Shown here piece after piece: positions 12,523 through 21,188 of a stretch of DNA of 64,000 bases. The DNA is taken from assembly GCF_011299095.1 (NCBI RefSeq), contig NZ_CP049889.1, forward strand, positions 346,501-410,500, given 5' to 3'. The first letter of the stretch is position 1. Every line of letters starts with the position of its first letter. The DNA comes from Jeotgalibaca porci. Its GTDB lineage: Bacteria > Bacillota > Bacilli > Lactobacillales > Aerococcaceae. A model generated the notes under the pieces. The model worked only from the letters and a program-made list of their open reading frames with translations, did not search any database and was not told the origin of the DNA. The translations under genes were made by a program, and so were the position numbers.

Positions 12523-13380
12523 TTATTTTACTATTAACATGCGATCAAGACCATTAATATCTTGTTGAATTGTTACTTCCTTATCAGGGAAAGCTTTTTG
12601 GTAGAGTTCTTTTAATTTTTCACCTTGTTGATAGCCAATTTCCATGAATAGGCACCCATCCGTTTTCAAATGGAATGGTAAAGTATATGCCAATCGTTCG
12701 TAAAGGCTAATCCCTTCGTTATCAGCAAATAATGCTGTATGCGGTTCATACTCTAGCACAGATTCATCCATCACATCTGTTTCACTGTAACTAATATACG
12801 GTGGATTACTGATAATACAATCGAATGTTTCTAAAGTAACCGGTTCTAACAAATCACCTTGCAAGAAACGAATATCCAATTGATGCATGTTAGCATTCTC
12901 TTGCGCCACTTTTAATGCAGGCTCAGAAATATCCGTTGCAGTTACATCGTCAAACGGACGCTCATGTTTCATTGTAATTGCAATCGCACCTGATCCTGTA
13001 CCGATATCCAGTATACGTAAAGATTCTTCACCTTTTATTTCTTTCAAATGCTTCAAGGCTTCGTGAACCAACTCTTCTGTTTCGGGACGTGGAATCAACG
13101 TGTCCGGAGTAACGGTTAAAGGTAACCCGTAGAACCATTCTCTTCCCACGATGTACTGTAACGGCTTGCCTTGTATGAATTCATTCAAATCATCTAAATA
13201 TTGAAGATAAACCGTATCCGGAACCTCTTCACTTAAATGGTTAATAAATTCCGTTTTCGTCCAGTCAAACCGGTCCACCAACAGACGTTCAGCAATATGC
13301 GTATTTAACTGGCTTGCTTCTAGTAACTTAGTTGCTTGCTGTAATATTTTTTGATAGGTTCTCACTTTAATAACTTCCAT
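12523..13380 (-). CDS. prmC: Release factor glutamine methyltransferase
   Basis: SAM-dependent methylation of the GGQ glutamine of RF1 and RF2. The 285-residue product has an N-terminal helical substrate domain, then the SAM motif [13 protein letters not shown] and the catalytic NPPY in [10 protein letters not shown]. It overlaps the end of prfA, its own substrate, by 14 bases. A GTG at 13363-13365 (start MRTYQKIL) has GGAAG at eight bases and also fits the family N-terminus, so the true start may be five codons later and avoid the overlap. Confidence 0.95.
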   Translation of the reverse strand: MEVIKVRTYQKILQQATKLLEASQLNTHIAERLLVDRFDWTKTEFINHLSEEVPDTVYLQYLDDLNEFIQGKPLQYIVGREWFYGLPLTVTPDTLIPRPETEELVHEALKHLKEIKGEESLRILDIGTGSGAIAITMKHERPFDDVTATDISEPALKVAQENANMHQLDIRFLQGDLLEPVTLETFDCIISNPPYISYSETDVMDESVLEYEPHTALFADNEGISLYERLAYTLPFHLKTDGCLFMEIGYQQGEKLKELYQKAFPDKEVTIQQDINGLDRMLIVK

Positions 13381-14446
13381 TATTCAATTTCTCCAACTTT
13401 TCCGCTTGATCTGCCAGAATTAACGCATCAATGACCTCATCCATTTTCCCAGCTAAAATCTGGTCCAACTTTTGGATTGTCAAACCAATACGGTGGTCTG
13501 TCACACGGTTTTGTGGGAAATTGTAGGTACGAATACGTTCTGAACGGTCACCTGTACCGACAGCAGATTTTCTGCTTGCATCGTATTCTGATTGTGCTTC
13601 TGAAGAAATCTGATCATAAACACGTGCACGTAAAACTTTCATCGCTTTTTCACGGTTTTTCAATTGTGACCGTTCATCTTGCATCGCGACTGCAATCCCA
13701 GTCGGAATATGTGTTAAACGTACAGCTGATGCAGTCTTGTTAACGTGTTGTCCACCTGCTCCAGATGCGTGATAGATATCAACACGGATATCTTTGTCAT
13801 CCAGATCAATATCTACTTCTTCCATTTCCGGCATAACGACAACCGTAGATGTGGATGTATGAACACGCCCTTGTGATTCTGTAGAAGGAACACGTTGCAC
13901 ACGGTGTGCACCACTCTCGTATTTCAACTTCGCGAAGACACTTTGACCTGTAATCATTAAGATGATTTCTTTATAACCACCGATTCCAGTAATGTTGGCA
14001 TCCATTACTTCTACCCGCCAACCTTGTGACTCTGCATATTTCGTGTACATTTCATATAAATCCCCTGCAAATAAAGCCGCTTCATCACCACCGGCTGCAC
14101 CACGAATTTCCATGATAATGTTTTTACCATCATTTGGATCTTCCGGTAAAAGAAGAACCTTAATTTTTTCTTGTAATTCTTCACGGTGCGTTTTAAGCAT
14201 CGCCAACTCTTCTTTAGCCATTTTCGCCATTTCGTCGTCCAGACTCTCAGACAGCATCTCTTCTGTTTCTGCAAGTTCTTCTTCGACTCTTTGGTAACGA
14301 CGGAAAACTTCAACTTTCGGACGTAACGCTGCTTCTTCTTTGGTTAATTCCATAAAACGTCTTGTATCAGAAATAACTTCTGGATCGCTCAGTAATTCTG
14401 ATAATTCATCATAGCGAATGATGAACGAATCTAATTGGTCAAACAT
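13367..14446 (-). CDS. prfA: Peptide chain release factor 1
   Basis: Terminates translation at UAA and UAG. The 359-residue protein has the GGQ motif in [13 protein letters not shown], a PST tripeptide in the stop-codon recognition region ([17 protein letters not shown]) and an N-terminal coiled-coil domain. Normal length. It lies 49 bases after tdk and overlaps prmC. The tdk-prfA-prmC order is conserved in Firmicutes. Confidence 0.97.
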   Translation of the reverse strand: MFDQLDSFIIRYDELSELLSDPEVISDTRRFMELTKEEAALRPKVEVFRRYQRVEEELAETEEMLSESLDDEMAKMAKEELAMLKTHREELQEKIKVLLLPEDPNDGKNIIMEIRGAAGGDEAALFAGDLYEMYTKYAESQGWRVEVMDANITGIGGYKEIILMITGQSVFAKLKYESGAHRVQRVPSTESQGRVHTSTSTVVVMPEMEEVDIDLDDKDIRVDIYHASGAGGQHVNKTASAVRLTHIPTGIAVAMQDERSQLKNREKAMKVLRARVYDQISSEAQSEYDASRKSAVGTGDRSERIRTYNFPQNRVTDHRIGLTIQKLDQILAGKMDEVIDALILADQAEKLEKLNNGSY

Positions 14447-14495
14447 AATTTCAAAACCCTTCTATTTTTCAAATGTGTATACGTTCTTCCCTTTT

Positions 14496-15068
14496 TTAGT
14501 CCAAGGGTGGATCAAAATAATGTTTTCGACAAACTGGAACGTAGGCTTCATTGCCACCGATTTGAATTTGTTCGCCTGTGTAGACAGGTCGCCCATCGAC
14601 AATACGCATATTCATTGTCGCTTTCTTATGGCAATACCAACAAATCGTTTTAATTTCTTCAATCTTATCGGCATAAAGTAGTAAATACTTCGAGCCTTCA
14701 AAGAGTGTATTCGTAAAATCATTTTTTAATCCAAAAGCCATGACCGGTATATTTAAGTCATCGACAATTTTAGCCATTTGCAAAACATGCTCTTTTAGTA
14801 AAAATTGTGATTCGTCTACTAATATACAGTATGGTGTTTGTTCCTCATTTAATACGCGTTCGTACATATCTGTTTCAGGATACAAAGGAATTGCTTCTCT
14901 TTTAATTCCAATACGACTAGCGACATATCCTATCTTGTCACGGTCATCCAGTGCACTGGTGAAAATCAAAACGGGTTTGTTCTGTTCCTCATAATTATGA
15001 GCAACCTTCAAAATTTCTATTGTTTTCCCACTATTCATTGCACCATACTTAAAAAATAATTGCGCCAT
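14496..15068 (-). CDS. tdk: Thymidine kinase
   Basis: Type II thymidine kinase of pyrimidine salvage, 190 residues. The P-loop reads GAMNSGKT near residue 9, followed by the LVDESQFL motif. A zinc site is suggested by CWYCHKK and the later CRKHY. The C-terminal lasso ([14 protein letters not shown]) is present. A good promoter lies 44-72 bases upstream. First gene of the tdk-prfA-prmC transcript and divergent from murT-gatD. Confidence 0.96.
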   Translation of the reverse strand: MAQLFFKYGAMNSGKTIEILKVAHNYEEQNKPVLIFTSALDDRDKIGYVASRIGIKREAIPLYPETDMYERVLNEEQTPYCILVDESQFLLKEHVLQMAKIVDDLNIPVMAFGLKNDFTNTLFEGSKYLLLYADKIEEIKTICWYCHKKATMNMRIVDGRPVYTGEQIQIGGNEAYVPVCRKHYFDPPLD

Positions 15069-15111
15069 GTCGCACCCCGCTCATTTGTTCATTCGAAACT
15101 TGTCTTGTAAT

Positions 15112-15140
15112 ATAATAGTAATAAATAGGTCCAAAGTCAA
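15112..15140 (-). promoter_or_regulatory. Promoter of tdk-prfA-prmC
   Basis: TTGACT (15135-15140) and TATTAT (15112-15117) on the minus strand, each five of six to consensus, with a 17-base spacer. Confidence 0.8.
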
Positions 15141-15253
15141 TATTTCGCTTTCCTTTTTAAGACGTTTACCATTTTCAACTATTAAGAAAGGCTAAAAACT
15201 TTATTGCGTTATCACTATCATCACGCTACCACTTCCAGAAAGAACGGGTTTTG

Positions 15254-15262
15254 TGCTATGAT
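15254..15262 (+). promoter_or_regulatory. Probable extended -10 promoter of murT-gatD
   Basis: TG-C-TATGAT about 34 bases upstream of the murT ATG. The -35 region is weak, which is usual for extended -10 promoters. Confidence 0.55.
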
Positions 15263-15295
15263 GTCAAAGAGAATTTTTATGGAGGAGAGATTACA

Positions 15296-16639
15296 ATGGG
15301 TATTCGGGGTTCAGTGGCCGTAACGGTCGGAAAAGGAACGCAATGGGCATTACGTACATTTACAAAAGGCGGTACGAGTCTGCCTGGAAAGCTTGCAGCA
15401 AAGATTGACCCGTCTGTTCTTGCTCACCTCGCAAATGAGTATGAAGTCGTAATTATCACAGGTACAAACGGAAAGACCTTAACAACTTCTTTAGCTTTCC
15501 ATGTTTTGCAACAAAAATTTCCAGATATCTTGACGAATCCGACAGGCGCAAATATGGCGCAAGGAATTATTTCAACATTCTTGGAAAAACGTTCCAAAAA
15601 TGGAAAGAAAGTGGCGATTTTAGAAGTTGACGAAGCAAGTCTCGTCCACGTAACAAAGCACATAAAACCGCGGATAATTGTTAATACGAATGTATTCCGC
15701 GATCAGATGGACCGCTTTGGCGAAATTTATACGATTTACGATAAAATGGTTGAGGGTGCTGCACTTGCTCCAGAAGCTATCATTCTGGCAAACGGTGACA
15801 GCCCAATGTTCAACTCACGTGACTTAGTCAATCCAAGCATTTATTTCGGCTTCAACCATGAGGAAGACGGCGAAACAATGGCGCACTACAATACGGATGG
15901 TGTCCTTTGTCCGAAGTGTGACAGTATTTTGCATTATAAATTCAATACCTATGCGAACTTGGGTAAATATTACTGTCCAAAATGTGACTTTAAGCGCCCA
16001 GAATTGAAATATGAAGTATCCTCAATCGAGCATTTGGATTACAATTCCTCCACGTTCCATATTGATGGGCATCCGTTTAAGATTAATATTGCGGGACTCT
16101 ATAATATTTATAACGCTCTGGCTGCTTATGCAATCGGTCGTGAGTTTGGATTAACGCCGGAAGAAATCCAAGCTGGTTTCTCTGCAACTGAACAAAAATT
16201 TGGCCGTCAAGAAACAATTAAAATTGGCGAAAAACTAGTTATCTTAAACTTAATAAAAAATCCAGTTGGGTTGAATCAAATTATTGCGTTACTGGATTAC
16301 GAGAAAGATCCCTTCTCAATTGGTGTTGTATTGAACGACCGCCCTGCTGATGGAACAGATGTCAGCTGGATTTGGGACGGTGAATTCGAGAAATTAAATG
16401 ATTTCACTATTCCTTACGTAGGTGTCAGCGGGATTCGCCGCGAGGAAATGGCACTTCGTCTGAAAGTAGCTGGCGTTCCGGAAGAAACAATGGTCACTAC
16501 TGATTCGATTGAAACATTGATTGATTCATTAAAAGATGCACCTACAGAAAAAATATATCTCATGGCAACCTATACAGCAGTGCTAAATTTACGTAAAGCT
16601 CTCGCTGAAAAAGGATACATCCAAGAAAGGATGAAATAG
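15296..16639 (+). CDS. murT: Lipid II isoglutaminyl synthase, MurT subunit
   Basis: With GatD, amidates the alpha-carboxyl of D-Glu in the lipid II stem peptide at the membrane, a step important for crosslinking in many Gram-positives. The 447-residue protein is a Mur-ligase-like ATPase: P-loop VIITGTNGKT near residues 52-61, VAILEVDEASL for the metal/ATP site, an inserted zinc ribbon with two CPKCD motifs about 30 residues apart (residues 205-235), and a C-terminal DUF1727 domain ending in TYTAVLNLRK. The ATG at 15296 has GGAGGAG upstream. gatD follows after two bases. Confidence 0.96.
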   Translation: MGIRGSVAVTVGKGTQWALRTFTKGGTSLPGKLAAKIDPSVLAHLANEYEVVIITGTNGKTLTTSLAFHVLQQKFPDILTNPTGANMAQGIISTFLEKRSKNGKKVAILEVDEASLVHVTKHIKPRIIVNTNVFRDQMDRFGEIYTIYDKMVEGAALAPEAIILANGDSPMFNSRDLVNPSIYFGFNHEEDGETMAHYNTDGVLCPKCDSILHYKFNTYANLGKYYCPKCDFKRPELKYEVSSIEHLDYNSSTFHIDGHPFKINIAGLYNIYNALAAYAIGREFGLTPEEIQAGFSATEQKFGRQETIKIGEKLVILNLIKNPVGLNQIIALLDYEKDPFSIGVVLNDRPADGTDVSWIWDGEFEKLNDFTIPYVGVSGIRREEMALRLKVAGVPEETMVTTDSIETLIDSLKDAPTEKIYLMATYTAVLNLRKALAEKGYIQERMK

Positions 16640-16641
16640 TT

Positions 16642-17307
16642 ATGAAACTAAAAATTTGTCATTTATATGGGAACTTAATGAATACGTACGGCGATAACGG
16701 TAACGTTTTAATGCTCAAACATATTGCCCGTCAAAAAGGTGTGCAGGTCGAGACTGAAATCATCAGCCTGAATCAAGCATTTGACCCGGAAGAATTCGAT
16801 ATCGTCTTTTTCGGTGGCGGTCAGGATTACGAGCAAATGATTGTTTCGCGTGATTTACAAAGTAAAAAAGAAGCCCTTACTGCTTATATCGAAAACGATG
16901 GTATCACCCTGGGTATTTGTGGAGGATTCCAATTATTAGGCCATTATTATATCAATGCGAAAGGTGTCCGACTCGAAGGTATCGGCGCCCTTAACCATTA
17001 CACATTAAATCAGGTCAACAGTCGTTTTACTGGTGATATCACGATTTACGATGAAGAGTCCGGTGACACGTACTACGGTTTTGAGAATCATAATGGTCGG
17101 ACTTTTCTTGAAGAAGGCGTGAGACCATTGGGAGTCGTTAAAGAAGGCAAAGGCAACAATAACGAAGATGGTACTGAAGGCGCACGCTACAAAAATGTCT
17201 TTTGTTCATACTTCCATGGACCATTACTAGTTCGTAACCCGCATTTAGCTGCACGTATCGTCGATTTAGCAATACAAAGACACCAACAAAAGAATTTGTT
17301 GGCGTAG
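16642..17307 (+). CDS. gatD: Lipid II isoglutaminyl synthase, glutaminase subunit GatD
   Basis: Class I glutamine amidotransferase that feeds ammonia to MurT. The 221-residue product has the nucleophile in LGICGGFQLLG (Cys93) and the catalytic His in SYFHGPLL (His192). It is a little shorter than S. aureus GatD (about 243), the difference being at the C-terminus. It starts two bases after the murT stop, so the pair is translationally coupled. A terminator about 100 bases downstream ends the transcript. Confidence 0.95.
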   Translation: MKLKICHLYGNLMNTYGDNGNVLMLKHIARQKGVQVETEIISLNQAFDPEEFDIVFFGGGQDYEQMIVSRDLQSKKEALTAYIENDGITLGICGGFQLLGHYYINAKGVRLEGIGALNHYTLNQVNSRFTGDITIYDEESGDTYYGFENHNGRTFLEEGVRPLGVVKEGKGNNNEDGTEGARYKNVFCSYFHGPLLVRNPHLAARIVDLAIQRHQQKNLLA

Positions 17308-17405
17308 GTAAAATAGTGAAAAAAAGGCGTTTAGATTTGAATTTCCTAACGCATATCATATCCCTAAGCTACTAAAGTAGATAGTTAAATAAACAAAATA
17401 GTTTG

Positions 17406-17441
17406 TGCCATGTATGATAATTGTCATGCATGGCATTTTTT
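17406..17441 (+). terminator. Rho-independent terminator after murT-gatD
   Basis: Plus-strand stem of 12 pairs (TGCCATGTATGA / TCATGCATGGCA, one G-U) with a 6-base loop and six T residues. It is about 98 bases downstream of gatD; no gene lies between. Confidence 0.8.
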
Positions 17442-17468
17442 AATTCTTGGTGATTCAGGATTAGTAAA

Positions 17469-17550
17469 GGAAATGCCCTCCGGCCGGCGTGGTTGCTTGT
17501 GTACTGCCGTGGGACCACAAAAGCACCCCCGCGGACCGCAGGGCATTTCC
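17469..17550. repeat. GC-rich imperfect palindrome, possible intergenic repeat element
   Basis: A perfect 11-bp inverted repeat (GGAAATGCCCT / AGGGCATTTCC) encloses a second, imperfect GC-rich stem: 14 of 19 positions match between 17480-17498 and 17521-17539. The central loop is about 22 bases. The element is 82 bases long and far richer in G and C than its surroundings. It follows the gatD terminator and is not coding on either strand as far as can be judged. It could be a small dispersed repeat (MITE or REP-like) or a structured RNA; copy number cannot be seen from one window. Confidence 0.6.
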
Positions 17551-17586
17551 GTCTCATCTCGGATAACTTTAAAAAATGGTCATGAC

Positions 17587-17623
17587 AAAAAAGGAAGAAC
17601 CCATCCAATGGATGCATGCTCCC
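17587..17623 (-). terminator. Possible terminator for the GntR-DUF1648 transcript
   Basis: On the minus strand a CATCC / GGATG hairpin with a partly paired extension is followed by six T residues. It lies about 130 bases after the DUF1648 stop and its stem is weak. Confidence 0.4.
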
Positions 17624-17754
17624 TTTCTATAGTTGTTAAGTCCCTTAAGTTAATGACAGTGGATCCGATAGCCACTTTGTCATGGCTGTTGCTGCTTTAG
17701 CAGCTTACAAACATGATCCGGATCTAAAAGCCTTTTTCCCCACTCTTTTGCAGA
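17624..17754. other. Non-coding stretch with nested inverted repeats
   Basis: Between the possible terminator and the DUF1648 stop lie several small inverted repeats: AGTGG/CCACT, GCTGCT/AGCAGC, TCATG/CATGA and GGATCCG/CCGGATC, the last three nested around one centre near 17698. A plus-strand frame from 17649 stays open for 38 codons with alanine-rich content but has no start or ribosome binding site. It may be a remnant of a gene or element; nothing definite was recognised. Confidence 0.3.
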
Positions 17755-18888
17755 TTACGATATAAACACAGACCAGACAAGTGTCGCTATCGCAAATAAA
17801 ATGATGAATCCAAAGGCTAACCAAGATTGCCAGCGAGCCATGTTGAATGTCGAGCCGATTCCAAAACGTCTTTCAACAAAAACAGCAGGATCCTCCTTGT
17901 TATAATAGAACATACCTAGCTTCCAATTCGTGTCCTCTTCTGCATCGGTATAAAATGCTTCCGTTTCATCTTCATCGGCTAGTTTCAAACGTTCACCTGA
18001 TTGTCCATATTTTAGCATGACATAGAAAGTCGCACCCATTACAATCGCCAGATATACAAAGGTCATAACCATTAACCATTCTGGAGCAAACGGTAAAGTG
18101 AAAATAGAATAAAAATGAATGAACGTTATCAGCAATTGCGTTGCAAGAGTAATTAGTAACACACAACGTCCCCAAGCTCTACGAAACAATTGACTCTTTA
18201 TTTTTGAAAGACGCGGATTTTTTGAAGAAAGTTTTTGACGCGATTTGATAAAAGAGTAATAGGCAAAAATCATAACTGGCATCATCATGACTTGTAGCAT
18301 TGGTAATCCCAATGCCGTTAGATAACTTTTTTCAACAAAATGATTCGGTTCAAAGTTGACATCCCAATTTAGCGGTATTTGTTCCGGGATATGCTTATAG
18401 TAAAGAAGTGTCGTCCCAACTGTCATGGCAATGATTAATAATTGGCCCCATAACAACGTGCTGACAGAGACACTGGACAGTGTTTCGTGATACTTTGTAT
18501 CAATCGCAATCTTCGGTTTAACCAGCTCTTGATTCGGTTGTTTTTCTTTCCAAACGAGTAATTCTTTACGGTATTTTAACTGCAAGGTAAAACTAGCAAT
18601 CATCAGTATTAAGATAGCAGCTGTGACATAAATGCCGGCAAACATTTCTGATTGTTCCTGGTTCTCTATAAAGGGTGCTATAAAAAGAGGAAGAGAAAGT
18701 CCCACACCTAAGACTATATTAATGATTGCAAATCGTTTTTTTCGACTTTCAATAAAACTATTTTTCTGATGTTCAGCTGGAATGCTCACTCCAAATGGTG
18801 TTGATTGTCTGCTGAATAAAGGCGTGACTCCAACCGAAATTCCTGTTATAAGTAAAATCACAAACATCATTATACTAAATGTCCACAT
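17755..18888 (-). CDS. DUF1648/DUF5808 multi-span membrane protein
   Basis: A 377-residue integral membrane protein with about eight to nine hydrophobic segments. The region YYKHIPEQIPLNWDVNF matches the DUF1648 motif, and NWKLGMFYYNKEDPAVFVER before the last helix matches DUF5808. Its function is not known; such proteins often pair with small GntR regulators. The ATG overlaps the end of the GntR gene by 14 bases and has GGGG nine bases upstream, so the two are co-translated. The regulator probably controls this membrane protein (inference from context). Confidence 0.8.
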   Translation of the reverse strand: MWTFSIMMFVILLITGISVGVTPLFSRQSTPFGVSIPAEHQKNSFIESRKKRFAIINIVLGVGLSLPLFIAPFIENQEQSEMFAGIYVTAAILILMIASFTLQLKYRKELLVWKEKQPNQELVKPKIAIDTKYHETLSSVSVSTLLWGQLLIIAMTVGTTLLYYKHIPEQIPLNWDVNFEPNHFVEKSYLTALGLPMLQVMMMPVMIFAYYSFIKSRQKLSSKNPRLSKIKSQLFRRAWGRCVLLITLATQLLITFIHFYSIFTLPFAPEWLMVMTFVYLAIVMGATFYVMLKYGQSGERLKLADEDETEAFYTDAEEDTNWKLGMFYYNKEDPAVFVERRFGIGSTFNMARWQSWLAFGFIILFAIATLVWSVFIS

Positions 18889-19276
18889 TCGCTTTATCCC
18901 CTTTCTTTAATTCTTTCATAATAGCCTGTGTCCAGGCAGTTACTTCCTCTTCTGGCAGTTGGTGAATAAAAGCATCAACCAGAAGTGTCTCAAGCTTGGT
19001 TTTCATCTCTTCTTTTAAGCGGTCGCTTATTGAGCGTTTATCCGCCACCTGCACACTGTAGCCTTTTGTTGATTTGATCAGGACTTCCTCATCAGTCAAC
19101 AAATTATAAGCTTTATTAACGGTATGCATGTTAACACCCAGTTCAGACGCAAGTCCCCTCACGCTCGGTAAAGTATCACCTGATAAAAGTTCGCCGGTAA
19201 CAACTGCTCTTTTTATTTGAAACATCAATTGTAAATAAATCGGCGTTTCACTAGTTGGTTCGATTTCGATAATCAT
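18875..19276 (-). CDS. GntR-family (YtrA-type) transcriptional regulator
   Basis: Short one-domain-plus-tail GntR regulator of 133 residues. The winged helix-turn-helix covers about residues 8-75 (TPIYLQLMFQIKRAVVTGEL, then LPSVRGLASELGVNMHTVNKAY). The remaining C-terminus is short and helical, typical of the YtrA subfamily, which usually controls transporters or membrane proteins encoded in the same operon. The ATG at 19274-19276 has GAGGAGG eight bases upstream; the longer frame runs through its own promoter. A palindrome at its promoter suggests autoregulation. Confidence 0.9.
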   Translation of the reverse strand: MIIEIEPTSETPIYLQLMFQIKRAVVTGELLSGDTLPSVRGLASELGVNMHTVNKAYNLLTDEEVLIKSTKGYSVQVADKRSISDRLKEEMKTKLETLLVDAFIHQLPEEEVTAWTQAIMKELKKGDKANVDI

Positions 19277-19292
19277 TTCTGCAACCTCCTCG

Positions 19293-19336
19293 CTTGTTCT
19301 ATAACAAGTATAACACCAAACGAAAGAAAGAGACAA
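19293..19336 (-). promoter_or_regulatory. Promoter and operator-like palindrome of the GntR gene
   Basis: On the minus strand, TTGTCT (19331-19336) and TATACT (19307-19312) are separated by 18 bases. A 16-bp palindrome, CTTGTTATAGAACAAG (19293-19308), touches the -10 and covers the start-site region. A dyad here suits binding by the YtrA-type dimer encoded downstream. The -35 lies inside the arm of the terminator hairpin at 19319-19381. Confidence 0.6.
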
Positions 19337-19381
19337 GAAATTTTGAGAATTCTCTCGCATTCCTTGTCTCTTTCTTTCGTT
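19319..19381. terminator. Long hairpin terminating the ABC exporter operon
   Basis: A perfect 19-bp inverted repeat (19319-19337 and 19363-19381) with a 25-base loop begins two bases after the exporter stop codon. The T-rich sequence after the stem on the minus strand is short, so termination efficiency is uncertain, but stem length and position are convincing. Confidence 0.65.
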
Positions 19382-19382
19382 A

Positions 19383-21188
19383 TTAAGAAGCTTCTGTAAA
19401 CTGGCTGTTGTACAGACCAGCGTAGAATTCGCCTAAAGCCATTAATTCATCATGTGTGCCTGTTTCAATAATATCACCCTTGTTCATTACGATAATATTA
19501 TCCGCATCACGAATTGTTGACAAACGGTGAGCAACAACAAAGCTTGTTCTGCCTTCCAACAAGCGACGCATAGCACGTTGGATTAAAACTTCCGTACGTG
19601 TATCGACACTTGAAGTCGCTTCGTCAAGAATCAAGATTTCAGGATCTGTAATAAACGCACGTGCAATTGTAAGCAATTGGCGTTGTCCTTGAGAAATATT
19701 ACTTGCATCTTCGTTCAAGATTGTATTGTAACCCTCTGGCAATGTACGAATAAATTCATCCGCATGTGCCATCTTAGATGCACGGTAAACATCTTCGTCG
19801 CTAACTTCTTCGTGAGCACCGTATTTAATGTTATCAAAGATTGTTCCATTAAATAACCATGTATCTTGAAGTACCATCGCAAAACGTCTTCTTAGATCAT
19901 CACGATCGATGTTACGGATGTCTTCACCTTCTAGCTTAATGCTTCCACCGCGCACATCGTAGAATCGCTCAAGCAAGTTAATAATCGTTGATTTACCTGC
20001 TCCAGTCGGTCCAACAATGGCAACCATCTGTCCTGGTTTCACACTCAGGTTAAAATCAGTCATCAAGTCTTCTTGGCCTGCATAACCGAAACGAACATTT
20101 TCAAAAGTAAATTTGTCTGTTGTCTCAATTGCTGGTTGATCTGTTGACACATCCAACATTTCCGCTTCATCCAATACTTCAAAAATACGTTCAGTGGATG
20201 CAACAATGGACTGGATTGTGTTCATAATATTTGTTAATTGTTTCATTGGTTCTGAGAATTGGTTTGTATATGTTAGGAAAGCTTGGACTTCACCCAATGC
20301 TAAAGCACCAGTCGATACGTCAATACCACCCATTACAGCTACGATAACATAACCTAGGTTCTTGACCATGTTCATTAACGGCATCAGAATACCTGATAAA
20401 AATTGTGCTTTCCAAGCAATCCCGAAAAGCTTCTCATTTTGAAAACCAAATTCTTCTATAACATGTTCTTCACGGTTAAAACTAACAATCTCAGTATGAC
20501 CCGCAAATGTTTCCTCAATATGAGAGTTCAAATGTCCTAATTCTGTTTGTTGCTTTTTGAAAAGTTTACGTGACGTCGGTGCGATACGTGAAATAATAAA
20601 AGCACTTAACGGAACAGTTAACAACGCAACAATACTTAACTTCCAGCTGATTGAGAACATCATAATCAATATACCAAAGAATTGAACCACACTCATAATA
20701 GCCTGGTTAATTGTTTGAACCATTTGACGTGCAATGTTATCAACGTCATTAATCGCCCGACTCATAATATCACCGTTACTATTCGTATCGTAATACTCTA
20801 CCGGCACGCGTGACATTTTTGCTTTGAAATCTTGTCGTAAATCGAAAACTGTAGATTGTACAACACGAACGAGTGTCAACTGTGCGACATATCGGAAAAC
20901 TGCATTAGCTACATATAAAATAGCTACCGAAATTAATATTTTCCGAATGGCCGCGAAATCGATTGGATAACGCCCACCAACCATTCCTTCACTAAAACCG
21001 TCAAAAATCACAGTTGTTGCTGAACCTAATATTCTAGGTGTAAAAATTTGCATGACAGTTGCAATAGCTGAAAGGATAAAAGCTCCCAACATCAACCATT
21101 TTCTGACAGCCATATAATTAAACAGGCGTTTTATCGACCCTTTAAAATCTTTTGGTTTCGCCTCTACTTGTGGCCCTCCGTGTCTCAT
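19383..21188 (-). CDS. ABC exporter half-transporter, consensus-site subunit
   Basis: A 601-residue type IV ABC exporter half: six membrane helices (about residues 30-330), then an ATPase domain with P-loop GPTGAGKST, signature NISQGQRQ (altered from LSGGQ) and Walker B ILILDEATSSVD with the catalytic Glu. The partner gene upstream has an Asp at that Glu position and an intact SGGQ. The pair therefore forms one consensus and one degenerate ATP site, as in heterodimeric multidrug exporters of the LmrCD/BmrCD type. Its ATG overlaps the partner's stop by four bases. The substrate is unknown; drug or lipid export is the family expectation. Confidence 0.9.
   Translation of the reverse strand: MRHGGPQVEAKPKDFKGSIKRLFNYMAVRKWLMLGAFILSAIATVMQIFTPRILGSATTVIFDGFSEGMVGGRYPIDFAAIRKILISVAILYVANAVFRYVAQLTLVRVVQSTVFDLRQDFKAKMSRVPVEYYDTNSNGDIMSRAINDVDNIARQMVQTINQAIMSVVQFFGILIMMFSISWKLSIVALLTVPLSAFIISRIAPTSRKLFKKQQTELGHLNSHIEETFAGHTEIVSFNREEHVIEEFGFQNEKLFGIAWKAQFLSGILMPLMNMVKNLGYVIVAVMGGIDVSTGALALGEVQAFLTYTNQFSEPMKQLTNIMNTIQSIVASTERIFEVLDEAEMLDVSTDQPAIETTDKFTFENVRFGYAGQEDLMTDFNLSVKPGQMVAIVGPTGAGKSTIINLLERFYDVRGGSIKLEGEDIRNIDRDDLRRRFAMVLQDTWLFNGTIFDNIKYGAHEEVSDEDVYRASKMAHADEFIRTLPEGYNTILNEDASNISQGQRQLLTIARAFITDPEILILDEATSSVDTRTEVLIQRAMRRLLEGRTSFVVAHRLSTIRDADNIIVMNKGDIIETGTHDELMALGEFYAGLYNSQFTEAS

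Noticed and set aside
17372-17700. Two overlapping open frames on opposite strands near the GC-rich palindrome
   Set aside because: They run through the gatD terminator and the palindrome, have no ribosome binding sites and show no recognisable protein pattern; they arise from the GC-rich repeat.
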